A stretch of DNA of 10,600 nucleotides from Solirubrobacterales bacterium (GTDB lineage: Bacteria > Actinomycetota > Thermoleophilia > Solirubrobacterales > Solirubrobacteraceae): NCBI GenBank assembly GCA_025964065.1, contig JAOPZO010000242.1, forward strand, positions 1 to 10,600, in the 5' to 3' direction. Each line of letters opens with the position of its first letter. Positions within the stretch are counted from its first letter, which is position 1. The position numbers and the translations under genes were made by a program. Under the pieces are notes generated by a model. That model was not told the origin of the DNA. It saw only the letters and a program-made list of their open reading frames with translations, and ran no database searches. Below, in pieces: positions 1 to 7,102 of the stretch.

Positions 1-126
1 GGCGCGGCGGTGCAGCGTCGCGCGGGAGACGCCGAGCTCGGCCGCCACGACGCCCGTGTCGATGCGGATCCCGGCCATCACCTGGTGGGCGACGTGTTCC
101 ACCGCGATGTGGGGATCGAAGGCCAC
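1..126 (-). CDS. TetR/QsdR-like transcriptional regulator, N-terminal fragment (runs off the window)
   Basis: Reading the minus strand from a GTG at 126-124 gives 42 codons, open to the window edge. Residues about 22-42 form a helix-turn-helix: AELGVSRATLHRR at 29-41 follows the pattern of TetR-family, especially QsdR-like actinobacterial, DNA-binding domains. An AGGA (minus strand, bases 138-135) lies 8 bases upstream of the GTG, which supports this start. Another in-frame GTG at 153-151 would add 9 residues, but its AGGA abuts the start codon with no spacer. The ligand-binding C-terminal domain is outside the window, so family and ligand are uncertain. It is transcribed divergently from the transporter operon. 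In TetR-type systems this arrangement usually means the regulator controls the adjacent unit; here that is inference. Confidence 0.6.
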   Translation of the reverse strand, partial: MAFDPHIAVEHVAHQVMAGIRIDTGVVAAELGVSRATLHRRA

Positions 127-245
127 GAGGGCGATCCTAGGCCCGCGCGCCACTCCTGCAAAGAACCGTTTTCTGAGACACCTCGGTTGGATGTTGCACC
201 GACTTGACACAGTGTGGGAGGGTGAGCCCACAGAGAGGAGGAGTG
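127..245. promoter_or_regulatory. Divergent intergenic region between regulator and transporter operon
   Basis: These 119 bases separate two divergent genes and must carry promoters for both. Around 155-210 it is visibly less GC-rich than its surroundings. Two small dyads are present: TCGGT-N10-ACCGA at 183-202 and ACAC-A-GTGT at 207-215. The first has the overall size of a TetR-type operator, but 5-base arms could arise by chance. No convincing -35/-10 pair was found on either strand. The livF ribosome binding site AGGAGG is at 236-241. Confidence 0.4.
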
Positions 246-1079
246 ATGGCAGCAGCCCCAGCCGAGGCGCCCGCGCGCGCCGCCGAGATGCTCACGGTCC
301 GCAACGTCGAGGTGGTCTACGACGACCTCGCGCTCGTCCTCCGGGGTGTGTCGCTGGAGGTCGGCGACGGGGAGATCGTCGCCCTGCTCGGCGCGAACGG
401 CGCGGGGAAGACGACGCTCCTGCGCGCCATCACCGGCTTGCTCGACATCCACGACGGCAGGGTGACCAAGGGCGGCGTCGCCCTGCAGGGCACCCGGATC
501 GAGAAGCTCGACCCGCCGGCCATCGTCCGGCGCGGGATCGCCCAGGTCATGGAGGGCCGCCGCATCTTCGCCGAGCTCACCGTGGACGAGAACCTCCGCA
601 CGGGCGCCTACACCCGCAAGGGCCGGGGCGAGATCGCCGAGGGCTACGCCCGCGTGCTCGACCTCTTCCCGGTCCTGAAGGACCGTCGCTCGTCCGTGGC
701 GGGCTACCTCTCGGGCGGCGAGCAGCAGATGGTCGCCATGGGCCGCGCGCTCATGGCGGCCCCGAAGCTCCTGCTCCTCGACGAGCCGTCGCTGGGCCTG
801 GCCCCGAAGATCGTCGAGCAGATCCGGGACATCATCGTGGAGGTCAACGCCCAGGGGGTGAGCGTGCTGCTCGTCGAGCAGAACGCGCAGATGGCGCTCG
901 GGATCGCGAACCGCGGCTACGTCATGGAGACGGGCCGCATCGTGAAGGAGGGCGCCGCGAGCGCGCTCCTCGCCGACGAGGACATCAAGGAGTTCTACCT
1001 CGGCATCACGGGGGACACGGGCCGCAGGAGCTTCCGCGAGGTCAAGAGCTACCGGCGCAAGAAGCGATGGGCCGCATGA
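246..1079 (+). CDS. livF: HAAT-family ABC importer ATPase, LivF type
   Basis: 277-residue ATP-hydrolysing subunit, one of two different ATPases driving the LivHM permease at the inner face of the membrane. Visible motifs: Walker A GANGAGKTT (49-57), signature LSGGEQQ (155-161), Walker B LLLLDEP (175-181), and LVEQN where most ABC proteins carry the switch histidine. Glutamine in that place is usual for LivF. A basic C-terminal tail of about 30 residues, ending SYRRKKRW plus AA, extends past the normal domain end. ATG 246 is chosen because AGGAGG (236-241) lies 4 bases upstream. A GTG directly before it (243) would be too close to that site, and TTG 204 lies upstream of it. It is the first gene of the operon, and its stop overlaps the livG start. 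Cargo cannot be read from this subunit. Confidence 0.93.
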   Translation: MAAAPAEAPARAAEMLTVRNVEVVYDDLALVLRGVSLEVGDGEIVALLGANGAGKTTLLRAITGLLDIHDGRVTKGGVALQGTRIEKLDPPAIVRRGIAQVMEGRRIFAELTVDENLRTGAYTRKGRGEIAEGYARVLDLFPVLKDRRSSVAGYLSGGEQQMVAMGRALMAAPKLLLLDEPSLGLAPKIVEQIRDIIVEVNAQGVSVLLVEQNAQMALGIANRGYVMETGRIVKEGAASALLADEDIKEFYLGITGDTGRRSFREVKSYRRKKRWAA

Positions 1080-1900
1080 CCGGGACCGTGGAGCCCATGG
1101 AGGCCGCGCACCACGAGCGGCCCGGCCCGAGCGAGCCCTCGCTGCTCGAGGTGCAGGACCTCGGCCTGCGCTTCGGCGGCGTCAAGGCGCTCGACGGCGT
1201 GACGTTCGACGTCCGCCGCGGCGAGCTCTTCGCGGTCATCGGCCCGAACGGCGCGGGCAAGACCTCGATCTTCAACTGCCTCAACGGCGTCTACCGCCCC
1301 CAGCGCGGCTCGATCACGCTCGAGGGGGCCGACCTGCTGAGGAAGGGGCCGGCGGAGATCGCGGGCCTCGGCGTCTCGCGCACGTTCCAGAACCTCGGGC
1401 TCTTCGAGAACCTCTCCGTGGTCGACAACCTCATGCTCGGCCGCCACCACCTCATGAGAACGGGCTTCCTGGCGGGCATGGCCTGGTGGGGCCGCGCGAA
1501 GGGCGAGGAGGTCCACCACCGCGAGTCCGTCGAGCGCGTCATCGAGCTCCTGGAGCTCGAGCCGTTCCGCACCCAGCCCGCGGGCAAGCTCCCCTACGGC
1601 GTGCAGAAGCGCCTGGAGCTCGGCCGCGCGATCGCGATGGAGCCGAAGCTCCTGCTCCTCGACGAGCCCGTGGCCGGCATGAACCTCGAGGAGAGCGAGG
1701 ACATGGCCCGCTACATCCTCGACGTCCGGGACCGCCTCAACCTCGCCATGATCCTCGTGGAGCACCAGATGGCCCTCGTCATGGACCTCGCCGACCGCGT
1801 CATGGCGATGGACTTCGGCGTGCCGATCACCGTCGGCACCCCCGAGCAGGTCCAGAGCGACCAGCGCGTGGTCGACGCCTACCTGGGCGCCGCTTCGTGA
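1076..1900 (+). CDS. livG: HAAT-family ABC importer ATPase, LivG type
   Basis: 274-residue second ATPase of the importer. Motifs: Walker A GPNGAGKTS (56-64), Q-loop RTFQN (102-106), a signature region reading LPYGVQKRLEL (172-182) in place of LSGGQ, Walker B LLLLDEP (192-198), and switch histidine H230 in LVEHQ. The insert around 123-150 between Q-loop and signature is typical of LivG. The start at ATG 1076 forms an ATGA overlap with the livF stop. ATG 1067 (three residues longer, 13-base overlap) and ATG 1097 are alternatives, and none has a strong Shine-Dalgarno. An acidic, poorly conserved stretch of about 20 residues precedes the domain. The altered signature (V instead of Q after YG) resembles LivG proteins I recall from ligase-linked operons, so I do not read it as inactivating. 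Confidence 0.92.
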   Translation: MTGTVEPMEAAHHERPGPSEPSLLEVQDLGLRFGGVKALDGVTFDVRRGELFAVIGPNGAGKTSIFNCLNGVYRPQRGSITLEGADLLRKGPAEIAGLGVSRTFQNLGLFENLSVVDNLMLGRHHLMRTGFLAGMAWWGRAKGEEVHHRESVERVIELLELEPFRTQPAGKLPYGVQKRLELGRAIAMEPKLLLLDEPVAGMNLEESEDMARYILDVRDRLNLAMILVEHQMALVMDLADRVMAMDFGVPITVGTPEQVQSDQRVVDAYLGAAS

Positions 1901-3645
1901 GCCTTCCGGCGCACGTCCTGCGCCATGCCGCGGAGCGCCCGGACGCCGTCGCGCTCCGCGACAAGCACCTGGGCCGCTGGCGCGAGACGACCTGGAAGGG
2001 CTACGCGGAGCGCATCGCGCGCGCCGCGGGCGGCCTGCGGGCGCTCGGCGTCGCGCCGGGCGACCGCGTCGCGATCCACGCCGAGAACCGGGTGGAGTGG
2101 GTCATCGCCGACCTGGCGATCCAGGCGCTCGGCGCGATCACCGTCGGCGTCTACCCGACGAGCCCCGAGGCCGAGGTCGCGTACCTCCTCGCGCACGCGG
2201 GCGTGAAGGTCCACGTCGTCGAGGACGAGGAGCAGCTCGACAAGGCGCTCGCGGTCCGCGGGCAGGTCCCCGACCTCGAGCAGCTCGTGGTCATGGACCC
2301 GCGGGGCGTGCGCGAGGAGGGCCTCGTCCTCTGGGCCGACCTCGAGGCCGCCGAGCCGATCGACCTCGAGGCGGCGTGCGCGGAGCTGCAGCCCGAGGCC
2401 ACGGCGATCCTCGTCTACACGAGCGGGACGACCGGGCCGCCCAAGGGCGCGATGATCTCCCACGCGAACCTCGACTACGCCGGGGGCGCCTCGGGCCGTG
2501 CGTTCGGGACCGGGCCGTCGGACTCCGCCCTGAGCTACCTGCCGCTCTGCCACGTCGCCGAGCGCCTCCTCAGCGTCGTCGACGCGGTCCACGCGGGCTA
2601 CGTCGTGCACTTCGGCGAGGGGCCCGAGACCTTCCCGCAGGACCTGCGCGAGGTGCAGCCGACCGTCTTCCTCGGGGTCCCGCGCGTGTGGGAGAAGATG
2701 CTCGCCGGCGTGCAGACCCGCATGGGCGACGCCACCTGGCTCAAGCGGACGGTCTACGCGCGGGCGCTCGAGCACGGGCAGAAGCAGGCCGCGGGCCGCA
2801 TGGCCGGGAGAACCCCGGGGCCGGTCGACCGCTTCTGGAGCGCGGTGCTGTACCGCCCGCTGCGCGAGAAGCTCGGCCTCCTGCGCGTGCGCGCGGCGAT
2901 CTCGGGCGCAGCGCCGATCGCGCCGCAGGTGCTCGAGTGGTTCTGGGCGCTCGGGGTGCCGATCCGCGAGGCCTACGGGATGACGGAGAACACGGCGCAG
3001 TGCACGTTCACCACGGACGACGTGCGGATCGGCTGGGTCGGCACGGCGCTGGAGGGCGTCGAGCTCCGGATCGCCGAGGACGGCGAGATCCTCACCCGCT
3101 CCGCCGGGGTCTTCCAGGGCTACTGGAAGAACCCGGAGGCGACCGCGGAGACCGTCGACCCCGACGGCTGGCTGCACACGGGCGACGTCGGGGTGCTCTC
3201 GGACGACGGCTTCCTGAAGATCACCGACCGCAAGAAGGACATCATGATCACGGCCGGTGGCAAGAACATCGCCCCGAGCGAGATCGAGAACCGCCTGAAG
3301 GTCTCCCCCTACGTGCGCGAGGCGATCGTCCTCGGTGACGGCCGCAAGCACCTCGCGGCGCTCATCGGGATCGAGGGGGACACCGTCGGCGACTGGGCGG
3401 GCCGCCGCGGCCTCGCCTTCACCACCTACGCCGACCTCGCCGGGAAGCCCGAGGTCCGGGCGCTCGTGCAGGAGCACGTGGACGCGGTGAACGCCGAGCT
3501 CGCGCAGGTCGAGCAGATCAAGAAGTTCACGCTCCTCGCGAAGGAGCTCGACCACGAGGACGGCGAGCTGACCGCGACCCAGAAGGTCAAGCGCTCCGCG
3601 ATCGCCAAGCAGTTCTCCGACGAGGTCGAGGCGCTGTACGCATGA
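1897..3645 (+). CDS. AMP-forming long-chain fatty acyl-CoA synthetase (FadD-like)
   Basis: 582-residue ANL-superfamily ligase that would activate a carboxylic acid with ATP, then transfer it to CoA. Motifs: P-loop YTSGTTGPPKG (174-184), SYLPLCHVAER (213-223), AYGMTEN (359-365), GWLHTGD (424-430), TDRKKDIMITAGGKN (443-457), and C-terminal TQKVKR (561-566), with K563 at the catalytic-lysine position. SYLPL.H.AER and DRKKDIMITAGGKN point to the long-chain synthetase branch, similar to mycobacterial FadD15, rather than acetyl-CoA synthetase. Chain length cannot be fixed by eye, and aromatic or dicarboxylic substrates remain possible. GTG 1897 overlaps the livG stop (GTGA); no Shine-Dalgarno is visible, which suggests translational coupling. 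No signal peptide or membrane segment is seen, so it is cytoplasmic. Its position between ATPase and permease genes suggests it activates the imported acid. Confidence 0.9.
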   Translation: MSLPAHVLRHAAERPDAVALRDKHLGRWRETTWKGYAERIARAAGGLRALGVAPGDRVAIHAENRVEWVIADLAIQALGAITVGVYPTSPEAEVAYLLAHAGVKVHVVEDEEQLDKALAVRGQVPDLEQLVVMDPRGVREEGLVLWADLEAAEPIDLEAACAELQPEATAILVYTSGTTGPPKGAMISHANLDYAGGASGRAFGTGPSDSALSYLPLCHVAERLLSVVDAVHAGYVVHFGEGPETFPQDLREVQPTVFLGVPRVWEKMLAGVQTRMGDATWLKRTVYARALEHGQKQAAGRMAGRTPGPVDRFWSAVLYRPLREKLGLLRVRAAISGAAPIAPQVLEWFWALGVPIREAYGMTENTAQCTFTTDDVRIGWVGTALEGVELRIAEDGEILTRSAGVFQGYWKNPEATAETVDPDGWLHTGDVGVLSDDGFLKITDRKKDIMITAGGKNIAPSEIENRLKVSPYVREAIVLGDGRKHLAALIGIEGDTVGDWAGRRGLAFTTYADLAGKPEVRALVQEHVDAVNAELAQVEQIKKFTLLAKELDHEDGELTATQKVKRSAIAKQFSDEVEALYA

Positions 3646-4538
3646 GCGAGTTCCTCCAGCTCCTGTTCAACGGGACCGCGCTCGGCGCGCGCTACGCGCT
3701 CGTCGCCCTCGGCTTCGTGATCATCTACCGGGCCACCGGGGTCATCAACTTCGCCCAGGGCGGGCTGCTCGCGCTCGGCGCCTACCTCGCCTACGCGCTG
3801 AACGACACGGCCGCACTGCCCTTCGCCCTCGCCGTCGTCGGCGCCGTCCTCCTCTCGGGGGTGATCGGGGCGGCGACGGAGCGCGTCGTGCTGCGCCGGA
3901 TGGTCGGCCAGCCCGTCTTCGCGGTCGTGATGGTCACGATCGGGATGCTCTTCATCCTCGAGCAGACCATCACGTCGATCTGGGGCTTCGAGGCCCTGAA
4001 CCTCGGCGACCCGTGGGGCGTGCAGACCGTGCGGGCCGGCGACGTCGTGCTCGCCACGCGCGACCTCTGGACCATCGGGCTGGCGGCGCTCGTGCTCGCC
4101 GCGTTCTTCGCGTTCTTCCGGTTCTCGAAGCTCGGGGTCGCGATGCGCGCCACCGCGTTCGACCAGGAGGCCGCGCTGGCGCAGGGCATCTCCGCCCGCC
4201 GCGTCTTCGCGGTGTCCTGGGGGATCTCGGGCGGTCTCGCGTGCCTGGCGGGCGTGACGCTCGCCGCGGGCCCCGCAGCGCTTTCACCCGGCATCGGCGC
4301 GATCGCGCTGATCGCGTTCCCGGCGATGATCGTCGGCGGCCTCGACTCCCCCGGCGGCGCCGTGCTCGGCGGCCTCATCATCGGCATCACGCAGGCGATG
4401 ACCACGGGCTACCAGGACGACTTCTTCCCGTGGGCCGGCTCGAACTTCGCGGCGGTCATGCCCTACGTCGTGATGGTCCTGATCCTGCTCGTGCGGCCCT
4501 ACGGGCTCTTCGGGACGAAGGAGGTGCGACGGATTTGA
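3642..4538 (+). CDS. livH: HAAT-family ABC importer permease, LivH type
   Basis: 298-residue polytopic membrane protein with roughly eight hydrophobic segments, forming half of the transport channel. Family marks include VINFAQGG (34-41) near the end of the first membrane segment and ERVVLRRM at about 80-87. The cytoplasmic coupling loop GVAMRATAFDQEAALAQGIS begins near residue 165. A late segment, AFPAMIVGGLDSPGGAVLGG, is strongly typical of LivH. ATG 3642 overlaps the synthetase stop as ATGA, with GAGG at 3628-3631 as a modest ribosome binding site. It would pair with LivM and dock onto LivF and LivG. Length is normal for the family, with no sign of truncation. Confidence 0.93.
   Translation: MSEFLQLLFNGTALGARYALVALGFVIIYRATGVINFAQGGLLALGAYLAYALNDTAALPFALAVVGAVLLSGVIGAATERVVLRRMVGQPVFAVVMVTIGMLFILEQTITSIWGFEALNLGDPWGVQTVRAGDVVLATRDLWTIGLAALVLAAFFAFFRFSKLGVAMRATAFDQEAALAQGISARRVFAVSWGISGGLACLAGVTLAAGPAALSPGIGAIALIAFPAMIVGGLDSPGGAVLGGLIIGITQAMTTGYQDDFFPWAGSNFAAVMPYVVMVLILLVRPYGLFGTKEVRRI
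4518..4524 (+). promoter_or_regulatory. Ribosome binding site that decides the livM start
   Basis: AAGGAGG, inside the last codons of livH, lies 10 bases upstream of TTG 4535. That TTG overlaps the livH stop as TTGA, matching the other junctions of the operon. The later ATG at 4580 has only a weak GAAGG upstream. Confidence 0.5.
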
Positions 4539-5662
4539 GGCTCCCCGGCACGACCCGCGGCCCGAAGGTGCACGGGCTGATGACCCGGCGCTACGAGGAC
4601 GACCTGCGCCTGTTCGGCTCGGGGAAGGCGAAGCTCGGCCTGCTCGCGCTCGTCCTGCTCTACGTCTTCATCCCGTTCTTCCTCACGAGCGACTTCTGGC
4701 TCTCCGTCCTCGACTACGCGGGCATCGCCGCGATCGGCGCGCTCGGCCTGAACCTCCTGACCGGCTTCACGGGCCAGGTCTCGCTCGGGCACGCGTTCTT
4801 CATCGGCCTCGGTGCGTACGCCTGCGCGCAGTTCGGCGGCCCCGACGAGCTCGGCCTCCCGCTCCCGGTGTGGCTGTTCTGCGCGACGCTCTTCGGGGCG
4901 CTCGTGGGTGCGCTCATCGGCCCGTTCGCGTTGCGCCTGCGGGGCAACTACCTCGCGATCGTGACGCTCGGGCTGATCTTCCTCGGAGAGCACCTGTTCC
5001 GGAACCTCAAGGACATCACGGGCGGGAACTCCGGGACGAACGTGGACTCCGAGGCCTCGTTCCTCGGGCTCGACTTCGCGGACCTGTCGTTCGCGGGGGA
5101 GAACTTCTCGTTCAACCAGGGCTACTTCTGGCTCATCTGGGGGCTCGTCGCGCTCGTGACGCTCCTCGTGAAGAACCTCGTGCGGACCCGCCCGGGCCGC
5201 GCGCTGCAGGCCGTCCGCGACCGGGACGTCGCCGCGGAGGTCATCGGGGTGCAGCTCGGCCGCTACAAGGTCGGGGCGTTCGCGATCTCCTCCGGCCTCG
5301 CCGCGCTCGCCGGCGCGCTCTTCGGCTCCTACCAGCAGTTCGTGTCGCCCGACGAGTTCGGGCTCGTGCTGTCGATCCAGTACATCGCGATCATCATCGT
5401 CGGCGGGGTCGGGACCGTGTTCGGCTCGATCATCGGCGCCCTCGTGCTCGGCGGCCTCCCCGGGCTGATCGACAAGTACTCCGACTCGATCCCGGGCGTC
5501 TCGACCGGCTCGGGCGACAGCGGGTTCATCTCGGTCTTCTCGCTCAACCAGGCCATCTTCGGCCTGCTCATCGTCCTCTTCCTCGTCTTCGAGCCCCGCG
5601 GCCTCGCCGCGGTGTGGCTGCGGGTGAAGGCCTACTTCAAGGCCTGGCCGTTCTCGTACTGA
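4535..5662 (+). CDS. livM: HAAT-family ABC importer permease, LivM type
   Basis: Second permease half, 375 residues from TTG 4535 or 360 from ATG 4580. About ten hydrophobic segments are visible from residue 30 on. Family marks are NLLTGFTGQVSLGHAFF (73-89) and the coupling loop GRALQAVRDRD (221-231), which contacts an ATPase. A later stretch, IIIVGGVGTVFGSIIGALVL, is typical of LivM. TTG 4535 is preferred because AAGGAGG stands 10 bases upstream and the TTGA overlap repeats the operon's coupling pattern. The N-terminal VHGL...RRYEDDLRLF also resembles a short motif I recall before the first membrane segment in LivM of ligase-linked operons, some of which would be lost from the ATG start. The alternative start is not excluded. 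A 39-base gap follows before the binding-protein gene. Confidence 0.9.
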   Translation: MRLPGTTRGPKVHGLMTRRYEDDLRLFGSGKAKLGLLALVLLYVFIPFFLTSDFWLSVLDYAGIAAIGALGLNLLTGFTGQVSLGHAFFIGLGAYACAQFGGPDELGLPLPVWLFCATLFGALVGALIGPFALRLRGNYLAIVTLGLIFLGEHLFRNLKDITGGNSGTNVDSEASFLGLDFADLSFAGENFSFNQGYFWLIWGLVALVTLLVKNLVRTRPGRALQAVRDRDVAAEVIGVQLGRYKVGAFAISSGLAALAGALFGSYQQFVSPDEFGLVLSIQYIAIIIVGGVGTVFGSIIGALVLGGLPGLIDKYSDSIPGVSTGSGDSGFISVFSLNQAIFGLLIVLFLVFEPRGLAAVWLRVKAYFKAWPFSY

Positions 5663-5686
5663 CGTGGTCGCACTGTCCAACACCCC

Positions 5687-5694
5687 AGGAGGAG
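5687..5694 (+). promoter_or_regulatory. Strong ribosome binding site for the binding-protein gene
   Basis: AGGAGGAG lies 7 bases before ATG 5702, in the only real gap (39 bases) within the transporter unit. It is among the strongest sites in the window. This fits the need for more binding protein than membrane components. Confidence 0.7.
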
Positions 5695-5701
5695 TTCCAT
5701 C

Positions 5702-6988
5702 ATGAGGTTCCACAGAGGTCTCGCGGCTGCCGGTGCGGCAGCGCTCCTCGCGCTCGCCGGTTGTGGCGGCGCGGACGAGGAGGACTCGGGCGGCACGAGC
5801 ACGGGCGGTGCCGCCGCGGAGGGCGCCGCCGAGCTCAAGCCGGTCCCGGGCTTCGACGGCAAGACGATCAAGGTCGGCGCGCTCTCCCCGCTCTCCGGGC
5901 CCGTCGCGGTCATCGGCACGCCGCTGACGAACGGCAACAAGGTCTTCTACGACGCGCTGAACGCCAAGGGCGGCATCGCGGGCAAGTACAAGGTCGAGCT
6001 CGTCCAGGAGGACACGCAGTACAAGCCCGACGTCACGGTCCAGCGCTACAACCGGATCAAGAACGACGTCGTCGCGTTCACGCAGGTCCTCGGCACCGCG
6101 TCGGTCCTCGCGGTCGTGCCGCAGCTCAAGCGCGACAAGATGATCGCCGCCCCCGCGTCGCTCGACGCGTTCTGGGTCCGCGAGCCGAACCTCCTGCCGG
6201 TGGGTGGTCCCTACCAGGGTCAGGCGATCAACGGCATCGACTACTTCCTGAAGAACGGCGGCGAGGGCAAGAACGTCTGCGGCCTCTTCCAGGACGACGC
6301 GTACGGCGAGGCCGGTGAGGCCGGGGTCGAGTTCGCCGCGGAGAAGCTCGGCTTCGAGCCCGCCGCGACCCAGAAGTACAAGGCGGGCGACAAGGACGTG
6401 ACGGGCCAGATCCAGGCCCTGAGCAAGGCGAAGTGCGACGCGGTCTTCTACACGGGCCTCCCGTCGGACGCCGGCACGGTCTTCGGCACGGCCGCGAAGC
6501 TCGGCTTCGCCCCGCGCTGGATCGCGCAGTCGCCCGTCTGGATCGACGAGCTCGGCGCCTCTCCGCTGGCGGAGTACCTCGCGAAGACCACCTGGGTCGT
6601 CGCGGAGGGCACGGAGTGGGGTGATGACTCGGTTCCCGGCATGAAGCAGATGGTGGCCGACGCGAAGCAGTTCGATCCGAAGCAGGACCCGGACTACTAC
6701 TTCTCCTTCGGCTACGTGCAGGGCATCGCCATGCAGGCGGTCCTGGAGAAGGCCGTCGAGAACGGGGATCTGTCCCGCGAGGGGATCCTCGAGGCCTCCG
6801 AGCAGCTCGGCGAGGTCGACTACCAGGGCCTCTTCGGCAACTACTCCTACGGCGCGGCCGACAGCCGCAAGCCGCCGACGACCTCGACGATCTTCGAGGT
6901 CGATCCCGACAAGCCGTACGGCCTCGGTGCGCTTGAGAAGAACTACGAGTCCGACACGGTGAAGGAGTTCGAGTACACCGCACGGTGA
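5702..6988 (+). CDS. livK: HAAT-family substrate-binding lipoprotein (LivK-like)
   Basis: 428-residue extracytoplasmic receptor that captures the cargo and delivers it to LivHM. A short signal peptide ends in lipobox LAGC (18-21), so C21 should be lipidated and anchor the protein outside the membrane. An acidic Gly/Ser/Ala-rich linker covers about 22-45. The mature domain begins near TIKVGALSPLSGPVAVIG, the typical opening of type I periplasmic-binding (Peripla_BP_6) folds, and carries LVQEDTQYKPDVTVQ and the later GKNVCGLFQDDAYGEAG. C193 and C245 are the visible cysteines of the mature domain and might pair. The symbol reflects family homology only. Because a ligase and beta-oxidation genes flank it, a carboxylic acid is a likelier ligand than leucine, but the binding residues cannot be assigned by eye. 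Confidence 0.9.
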   Translation: MRFHRGLAAAGAAALLALAGCGGADEEDSGGTSTGGAAAEGAAELKPVPGFDGKTIKVGALSPLSGPVAVIGTPLTNGNKVFYDALNAKGGIAGKYKVELVQEDTQYKPDVTVQRYNRIKNDVVAFTQVLGTASVLAVVPQLKRDKMIAAPASLDAFWVREPNLLPVGGPYQGQAINGIDYFLKNGGEGKNVCGLFQDDAYGEAGEAGVEFAAEKLGFEPAATQKYKAGDKDVTGQIQALSKAKCDAVFYTGLPSDAGTVFGTAAKLGFAPRWIAQSPVWIDELGASPLAEYLAKTTWVVAEGTEWGDDSVPGMKQMVADAKQFDPKQDPDYYFSFGYVQGIAMQAVLEKAVENGDLSREGILEASEQLGEVDYQGLFGNYSYGAADSRKPPTTSTIFEVDPDKPYGLGALEKNYESDTVKEFEYTAR

Positions 6989-6999
6989 GCTGAGGGAGG

Positions 7000-7023
7000 G
7001 CGCCGCGGCGGAAGCCGCGGCGC
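7000..7023 (+). terminator. Perfect GC hairpin after the transporter unit
   Basis: A 10-bp perfect stem, GCGCCGCGGC (7000-7009) with its complement (7014-7023), closes on GGAA, a GNRA-type tetraloop. It lies 11 bases after the livK stop. No T-run follows, so it may be an imperfect terminator or a 3'-end stabiliser that lets some transcription reach fadA. Which of these applies cannot be told from sequence. Confidence 0.55.
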
Positions 7024-7102
7024 GCTCCGGTGCCGCCCGCTCCCCGGGTGCCGTAACATGAATCCCGTTCACCTCCCCTCCCCCGAACGAGGACTCACCA
7101 CC
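7024..7102 (+). promoter_or_regulatory. Leader of fadA, possibly with a weak promoter
   Basis: The stretch between the hairpin and fadA holds the fadA ribosome binding site GAGGA (7089-7093), 9 bases before ATG 7103. TAACAT at 7054-7059 is a partial match to a -10 element, but the sequence 17 bases upstream (TGCCGC) is a poor -35. A fadA promoter is therefore possible but not shown. Confidence 0.25.

Noticed and set aside
204..209. TTGACA as a -35 element for livF
   Set aside because: A -10 at the proper spacing would fall at about 227-232, where the sequence is CCCACA, and transcription would begin inside the livF ribosome binding site (236-241).
56..1066. Upstream extension of the livG frame back to position 56
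   Set aside because: This part of the frame is Arg/Gly/Pro-rich shadow of livF; conserved LivG sequence begins only around base 1140.
1879..3555. A 558-codon minus-strand frame opposite the synthetase
   Set aside because: Low-complexity shadow translation; the synthetase motifs on the + strand are unambiguous.
7058..7102. A fadA start at ATG 7058
   Set aside because: It has no Shine-Dalgarno upstream, and the extra residues are not typical of thiolases. ATG 7103 has GAGGA 9 bases upstream, and the thiolase fold begins right after it.
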